Part shown: positions 6,611 to 8,972 of the stretch, piece after piece
How the letters are laid out: each line of letters begins with the position of its first letter
Position numbering within the stretch: the first letter of the stretch is position 1
NCBI GenBank assembly: GCA_003021915.1
Contig: PXOY01000006.1
Coordinates: 1 to 8,972, forward strand
From: Parcubacteria group bacterium SW_4_49_11
GTDB lineage: Bacteria > Patescibacteriota > Minisyncoccia > SW-4-49-11
Length of the DNA stretch: 8,972 nt
Direction: 5' to 3'
Translations under genes and position numbers: made by a program
Notes under the pieces: generated by a model
Seen by the model: the letters and a program-made list of their open reading frames with translations, nothing else
What the model was told of the DNA's origin: nothing
Databases searched by the model: none

Positions 6611-6615
6611 AGGAA

Positions 6616-6650
6616 ATAGTATTTAGTAGTTAGTATTTGGTATTTAGAAT
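6616..6650 (+). repeat. Heptamer tandem array, TAGTATT x5
   Basis: Five contiguous 7-nt units: TAGTATT, TAGTAGT, TAGTATT, TGGTATT, TAGAATA. It is separated from the GTAGCNN array by only GGAAA. Both arrays share the core TAG and the period of seven, so they may have one origin. Confidence 0.8.
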
Positions 6651-6677
6651 AGGTGTATACGCTCATAGCTGTTCAAC

Positions 6678-6771
6678 GCCAGTGGGAGGTTGCTATTGGC
6701 AGTCCCTCTTGTTGGAAGATAGGCCTCGTAAGAGGCCGGAAGAAACCGCAGGTGTCTTCAGTGACCGTGGT
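6678..6771 (+). ncRNA. Candidate structured RNA (three consecutive hairpins), unidentified
   Basis: Stem 1 pairs GCCAGT (6678-6683) with ATTGGC (6695-6700); its loop GGGA (6684-6687) can pair with TCCC (6703-6706), a possible pseudoknot. Stem 2 is GGCCTC-GTAA-GAGGCC (6722-6737), capped by a GNRA tetraloop and flanked on both sides by GGAAGA (6714-6719, 6738-6743). Stem 3 pairs 6745-6749 plus 6751-6753 with 6764-6771, with one bulged A. TCTTC in its loop (6755-6759) can pair with either flanking GAAGA. No known RNA class was recognised, and no terminator follows. It may be a leader, an independent RNA, or chance. Confidence 0.4.
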
Positions 6772-6788
6772 AAATCGAGTTATATAAT
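6761..6788 (+). promoter_or_regulatory. Possible promoter P1 upstream of the orphan gene
   Basis: A perfect TATAAT at 6783-6788 with GTGACC (6761-6766) 16 bp upstream. The -35 is weak, but the -10 is exact. It lies directly before promoter P2. Confidence 0.4.
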
Positions 6789-6789
6789 G

Positions 6790-6818
6790 TTGACATAGTA
6801 GAAAATTGGCTTTATCGT
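6790..6818 (+). promoter_or_regulatory. Promoter P2 of the orphan gene
   Basis: An exact TTGACA at 6790-6795, 17-bp spacer, then TATCGT (6813-6818). Predicted start near 6825, about 105 nt before ATG 6930, leaving room for the folded leader. Confidence 0.6.
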
Positions 6819-6832
6819 AGGAGCCGAAGCTT

Positions 6833-6903
6833 GGAGGTGACAAATAGGGTGTGGAATTGCCTCTCGTATTTTGTTTGTCGCCTCTGAGTTGAAAGAGGTG
6901 GCA
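6833..6903 (+). promoter_or_regulatory. Leader with mutually exclusive hairpins before the orphan gene
   Basis: Stem A pairs GAGGTGACAAA (6834-6844) with TTTGTCGCCTC (6874-6884), 11 bp with one G-U. Stem B pairs TGTCGCCTCT (6876-6885) with AGAGGTGGCA (6894-6903), 10 bp with two G-U and an 8-nt loop. Both use the CCTC at 6881-6884, so only one can form. The gene's own SD (AAGAGGAG, 6916-6923) contains the same AGAGG and could pair with CCTCT at 6860-6864 or 6881-6885. A GGAGG at 6833-6837 precedes short frames starting at GTG 6849 (12 codons) and GTG 6851 (13 codons). The arrangement resembles a translational attenuator with a leader peptide; this is inference. Confidence 0.5.
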
Positions 6904-6929
6904 CTTTGAAAAGCCAAGAGGAGTTAACT

Positions 6930-7571
6930 ATGCAATTGATTTCCCAATTGTGCGCATATTGGCGGAAAAATTCAACGGTACAAAACGTTGAAAAGCCGAA
7001 AAGGCTTACGTTGGAAGGGTTTTCCAATGAACTACTTACGCCTAAACTTACTGCTTTTTCGGTTCTTATCTGGATGGATGAGAGGGATTACCCTCAAGCG
7101 TTGGAAAAGCTGGATTGGGTAATTTTTCAATGGAGACATGTCCGATACGACCGGGGAAGGTATTTCTCGGATGATAAGAGAGAGGCTGATGTAGCCGCTA
7201 TGGTTCTCTTCTCAGCTCGTGGGGAATTCCAAGAAGAAAACTTCGGGTTAGTTCGTGAAAGGCTGAATCTCTTCATCGAGATTATCGACGCTTTTCCTCT
7301 TTGGCAAAGAATTGGAGAAGAAGGATATTACGGACCGGGTGACTACGACCCGGATGACTACGAAATCAATGAACACGGTGAAGAGAAAGAACTCATCTTA
7401 TTTCCTTTTGACGTTCGTCCACTCCGAGATCGTATGGAACCCCTTGCGTGCACTTTGGACGGGAAAACACCGGACACCATCCCCAAACCGCCAAGACTTT
7501 CTCCTCCCCGAGAGCCGAAGAGGTCAATGAGGGAATTACTCGATACAGTCCCAAGACTTTTTACCCACTAA
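6930..7571 (+). CDS. Orphan protein of unknown function with acidic and proline-rich tail
   Basis: 213 aa, not recognised. ATG 6930 was chosen over the in-frame TTG at 6906 because AAGAGGAG (6916-6923) sits 6 nt before it. The N-terminal 130 residues look helical and soluble (WMDERDYPQALEKLDWVIF, EENFGLVRERLNLFIEII). A Gly/Asp/Tyr-rich acidic stretch follows (GPGDYDPDDYEINEHGEEKE, about 139-158), then a proline- and arginine-rich part (PKPPRLSPPREPKR, about 185-198) and a short end. No signal peptide, membrane segment or catalytic motif is visible. It stands alone between tandem promoters with a folded leader and a strong terminator, so it is an independently regulated single gene. A helical body with disordered charged tail would suit a binding or adaptor protein, but no function can be claimed. 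Confidence 0.75.
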   Translation: MQLISQLCAYWRKNSTVQNVEKPKRLTLEGFSNELLTPKLTAFSVLIWMDERDYPQALEKLDWVIFQWRHVRYDRGRYFSDDKREADVAAMVLFSARGEFQEENFGLVRERLNLFIEIIDAFPLWQRIGEEGYYGPGDYDPDDYEINEHGEEKELILFPFDVRPLRDRMEPLACTLDGKTPDTIPKPPRLSPPREPKRSMRELLDTVPRLFTH

Positions 7572-7598
7572 GTAATTGGATGGGGAAAAGCTACCATT

Positions 7599-7629
7599 CG
7601 CCGGGCGGTTCCGCTCGGCGTTTTCTTTT
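7599..7629 (+). terminator. Rho-independent terminator of the orphan gene
   Basis: CGCCGGGCGG (7599-7608) pairs with CCGCTCGGCG (7611-7620), with one G-U and a tight GTTC-type loop, followed by TTTTCTTTT (7621-7629). It lies 28 nt after the stop at 7571. Confidence 0.92.
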
Positions 7630-7650
7630 GAGTAAAAAAGTTTGTAACTA

Positions 7651-7679
7651 TTGACAAATTGTCAAATTAATGGTATTTT
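7651..7679 (+). promoter_or_regulatory. Strong promoter with palindromic operator over the -35
   Basis: TTGACA (7651-7656), 17-bp spacer, TATTTT (7674-7679) with an upstream TG (7671-7672). TTGACAA-A-TTGTCAA (7651-7665) is a perfect 15-bp palindrome covering the -35, as expected for the site of a dimeric repressor. The likely start is near 7686. Confidence 0.7.
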
Positions 7680-7714
7680 TCGAACGCATATAGATACTCT
7701 TACGGTTCGAAAAA
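7676..7714 (+). promoter_or_regulatory. Inverted repeat at the transcription start
   Basis: TTTTTCGAAC (7676-7685) and GTTCGAAAAA (7705-7714) are perfect 10-bp arms around a 19-nt centre, overlapping the -10 and the expected start. Only the second arm would be fully in the RNA, so a DNA site for a regulator is more likely than an RNA hairpin. Confidence 0.5.
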
Positions 7715-7833
7715 AAGAGAGTTAGATCCGTAACAACCGAGCTATTTCAGAGGAGAGAGAAAACGGCTGAACGCCCAGAGTTGTCCGTGGACTCTCCCTC
7801 TGACGTGGATACGGTGTGTGTTCAGCCGTTTTT
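7686..7833 (+). ncRNA. Candidate small RNA or attenuator leader
   Basis: About 150 nt from the predicted start of the 7651 promoter to an intrinsic terminator. It contains TTACGG (7700-7705) with CCGTAA (7728-7733), ACTCT (7696-7700) with AGAGT (7718-7722), and TCAGAGGAGAG (7747-7757) with CTCTCCCTCTGA (7792-7803, one bulged C). It fits no RNA class I recognise, including 6S, SRP, RNase P or tmRNA. It may be a free small RNA, or the attenuated leader of the helicase gene. Confidence 0.5.
7760..7833 (+). terminator. Intrinsic terminator or attenuator upstream of the helicase
   Basis: AAAACGGCTGAAC (7760-7772) pairs perfectly over 13 bp with GTTCAGCCGTTTT (7820-7832), and the T tract TTTTT (7829-7833) ends the stem. 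The 47-nt loop is unusually large and contains half of another stem (7792-7803 pairs back to 7747-7757). The two stems interleave, giving either a pseudoknot or two exclusive folds. Confidence 0.7.
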
Positions 7834-7859
7834 CTATTCAAGCGTCCAAACGTTTTGGA

Positions 7860-7872
7860 AAAACGGTTGAAC
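7860..7872 (+). repeat. Second copy of the terminator 5' arm
   Basis: AAAACGGTTGAAC differs by one base from 7760-7772 and lies exactly 100 nt downstream. It can pair with 7820-7832 (one G-U), competing with the terminator hairpin if transcription continues. A short hairpin CCAAA-cgt-TTTGG lies just before it. Confidence 0.7.
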
Positions 7873-7973
7873 TGTACACCTGGATCTTTCCCAAGTGAAT
7901 CCGGAATCATTCGTTCTCGGAGCCTTCACACACCACATGTCTCGGGGGTGAAGGGTATTTTTGGTGCCTTTCA

Positions 7974-8013
7974 TTCCCGGGATATGAATGTGTAGTGAAG
8001 TGATACCGGGGAA
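7974..8013 (+). promoter_or_regulatory. Hairpin abutting the helicase ribosome binding site
   Basis: TTCCCGG (7974-7980) can pair with CCGGGGAA (8006-8013, one bulged G); the last two bases belong to the SD AAGGAG (8012-8017). A second hairpin TGAAGGG/CCTTTCA (7949-7955, 7967-7973) stacks directly upstream. This could tune translation of the helicase. Confidence 0.4.
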
Positions 8014-8024
8014 GGAGATTACTC

Positions 8025-8972
8025 ATGAACTTGCCAGTTAATAGCTTCCGTCAGCAGATTCTTGAATCGGTTGCAGGTAATCCTGTAACCATCATTACTG
8101 CAGAAACGGGTGCCGGTAAGAGCACCCAAGCTCCCCAGTTTTTATTGGAAGCTGGGTATTCTGCTGTCTGCACCCAGCCGCGTCGGCTCGCTGCCCGCAC
8201 GGTGGCCGAACGCGTGGCTGAAGAGATGGGTGAGAATTTAGGGCAAACGGTCGGCTATCGCACGGCGGTAGACCGGCAAGATGGCCTTGATACACAACTC
8301 CTCTTCTGTACCGATGGTCTCGCATTAGTGCGAGAACTTATGGGGCAGAATGAGGTGGACATTCTGCTCATGGACGAGGTTCATGAGTGGAATGAAAATG
8401 TCGAGGTGTTGCTGGCATGGGCCAAGCAGCAGATCGATCGAGGTGAGAATTTTAAGCTGGTGCTAATGAGCGCCACGCTTGAGTCAGAGAAACTCTCTGA
8501 GTTCTTTGATGGAGCTCCTGTCATTGACGTTCCCGGCCGGTTATATCCGGTCGAGGAGCGTCAACCTCGAGGCAAAAATCCTGAAGAGGACGTGGCCTCT
8601 CTTGTGAAAGAAGGCCGGAATGTCCTCCTGTTTCAGCCCGGAACAGGGGAAATTCAAGACTCTGTTAATAAGCTTCAAAATATGGAGCTGAACGCAGAAG
8701 TCTTACCACTGCACGGTCAGCTTGATAAGGCTGACCAGCAGGCCTGTTTCCAGCACTTCTCTCGGCCCAAGGTCGTTTGTGCCACCAACGTGGCACAAAC
8801 GTCAGTCACCATCGACGACATCGACGCTGTCGTCGATACAGGGAAAGAGCGTCGCAAAGAGGTACTTCATGGAGTCGAAGGGCTTTACCTTCGCCCCATC
8901 TCTTTGGCAGACGCCAAGCAGCGTCAGGGCCGCGCCGGCCGCACCCGTGCCGGAGTGTATATCGACTGGTGC
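8025..8972 (+). CDS. DEAH-type (DEVH) ATP-dependent helicase, HrpA/HrpB class, partial
   Basis: 316 codons are open to the right edge; the C-terminus is missing. Superfamily 2 motifs are all visible: Walker A AETGAGKST (26-34), Ia TQPRRLAART (50-59), TDGL (96-99), II DEVH (117-120) in place of DEAH, III SAT (149-151), then LPLHGQL, V CATNVAQTSVTIDDIDAVVDTG and VI QRQGRAGRTRAG near the end of the window. Such enzymes unwind or remodel RNA or ribonucleoprotein with NTP energy; bacterial HrpA acts on stalled ribosomes and mRNA, while HrpB is less defined. The start is fixed by AAGGAG (8012-8017), 7 nt before ATG 8025. The long structured upstream region suggests control at the RNA level. Which subfamily it belongs to depends on the missing C-terminal domains. 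Confidence 0.93.
   Translation, partial: MNLPVNSFRQQILESVAGNPVTIITAETGAGKSTQAPQFLLEAGYSAVCTQPRRLAARTVAERVAEEMGENLGQTVGYRTAVDRQDGLDTQLLFCTDGLALVRELMGQNEVDILLMDEVHEWNENVEVLLAWAKQQIDRGENFKLVLMSATLESEKLSEFFDGAPVIDVPGRLYPVEERQPRGKNPEEDVASLVKEGRNVLLFQPGTGEIQDSVNKLQNMELNAEVLPLHGQLDKADQQACFQHFSRPKVVCATNVAQTSVTIDDIDAVVDTGKERRKEVLHGVEGLYLRPISLADAKQRQGRAGRTRAGVYIDWC

Larger units (their letters stand above)
6465..6929 (+). other. Gene-free region rich in hairpins, tandem repeats and promoters
   Basis: No convincing coding frame is present. In order it holds: GATATA-spaced hairpins (6476-6536), heptamer arrays (6583-6650), a run of three hairpins that may be a structured RNA (6678-6771), tandem promoters (6761-6818) and a folded leader (6833-6903) before the gene at 6930. 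Minus-strand reading frames through 6424-6666 are products of the repeat array. Confidence 0.75.
7572..8024 (+). other. Gene-free region between the orphan gene and the helicase
   Basis: No plausible coding frame is present. It holds a terminator (7599-7629), a strong promoter with a palindrome over the -35 (7651-7679), a structured transcript ending in an intrinsic terminator (7686-7833), a second copy of the terminator arm at 7860-7872, further hairpins (7949-7973, 7974-8013) and the helicase SD (8012-8017). Confidence 0.75.

Noticed and set aside
6476..6650. CRISPR array
   Set aside because: The repeats are only 6-7 nt and the spacing is too short and irregular; no 25-35 nt direct repeats with unique spacers are present.
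6424..6666. Minus-strand 80-codon frame
   Set aside because: Its repetitive Tyr/Leu/Thr sequence is a product of the heptamer arrays and it overlaps the 3' end of the photolyase gene.
6906..6929. TTG 6906 as start of the orphan gene
   Set aside because: The SD AAGAGGAG at 6916-6923 lies inside that extension and is ideally placed for ATG 6930.
7681..7709. LexA/SOS box (CGAAC...GTTCG)
   Set aside because: The half-sites are 19 nt apart instead of four, so they do not form the Gram-positive type SOS box.

Overview
The window most likely comes from a Patescibacteria/CPR-type bacterium. Supporting signs are short, tightly packed genes, many start codons without a clear Shine-Dalgarno (SD) sequence, a tRNA gene with no encoded CCA, several very small membrane proteins, and an intergenic region rich in small hairpins and short tandem repeats. 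The code looks standard: TAA, TAG and TGA all end genes where the families should end. The lineage is inference from style; no marker gene is present.

Layout. (1) Positions 1-828, minus strand: a DUF4870/Tic20-like membrane protein followed by a YggT-family membrane protein that runs off the left edge, read from a promoter at 861-890. (2) 982-1054: tRNA-Ala(GGC). (3) 1121-2620, plus strand: a compact operon of a 71-aa acidic protein, a 72-aa two-helix membrane protein, dihydrofolate reductase and an NAD(P)H-dependent FMN reductase. (4) 2684-3274: an Fe/Mn superoxide dismutase. (5) 3430-6464: a 67-aa one-helix membrane protein, a full-length photolyase of the FeS-BCP/PhrB family that lacks the cluster cysteines, and a class II CPD photolyase broken by a frameshift and an internal deletion. 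(6) 6465-6929: a gene-free region with GATATA-spaced hairpins, two heptamer arrays, a possible structured RNA, tandem promoters and a leader with mutually exclusive hairpins. (7) 6930-7571: an orphan 213-aa protein with a strong SD and a clear terminator. (8) 7630-8024: a strong promoter over a perfect palindrome, then a structured transcript with an intrinsic terminator and competing hairpins. (9) 8025 to the right edge: a DEAH-type (DEVH) helicase of the HrpA/HrpB class, truncated by the window.

Together, genes 1569-6464 look like a light and oxidative-stress neighbourhood: folate and flavin redox enzymes, superoxide removal and two light-dependent DNA repair flavoproteins. This suits an organism from sunlit, oxygenated water. 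The second half (6465 onward) has a different character: long structured leaders, strong SDs and strong terminators. The points most worth a second look are the cysteine-less FeS-BCP photolyase with its small membrane partner, the damaged class II photolyase, and the two RNA leaders at 6790-6929 and 7651-8024.
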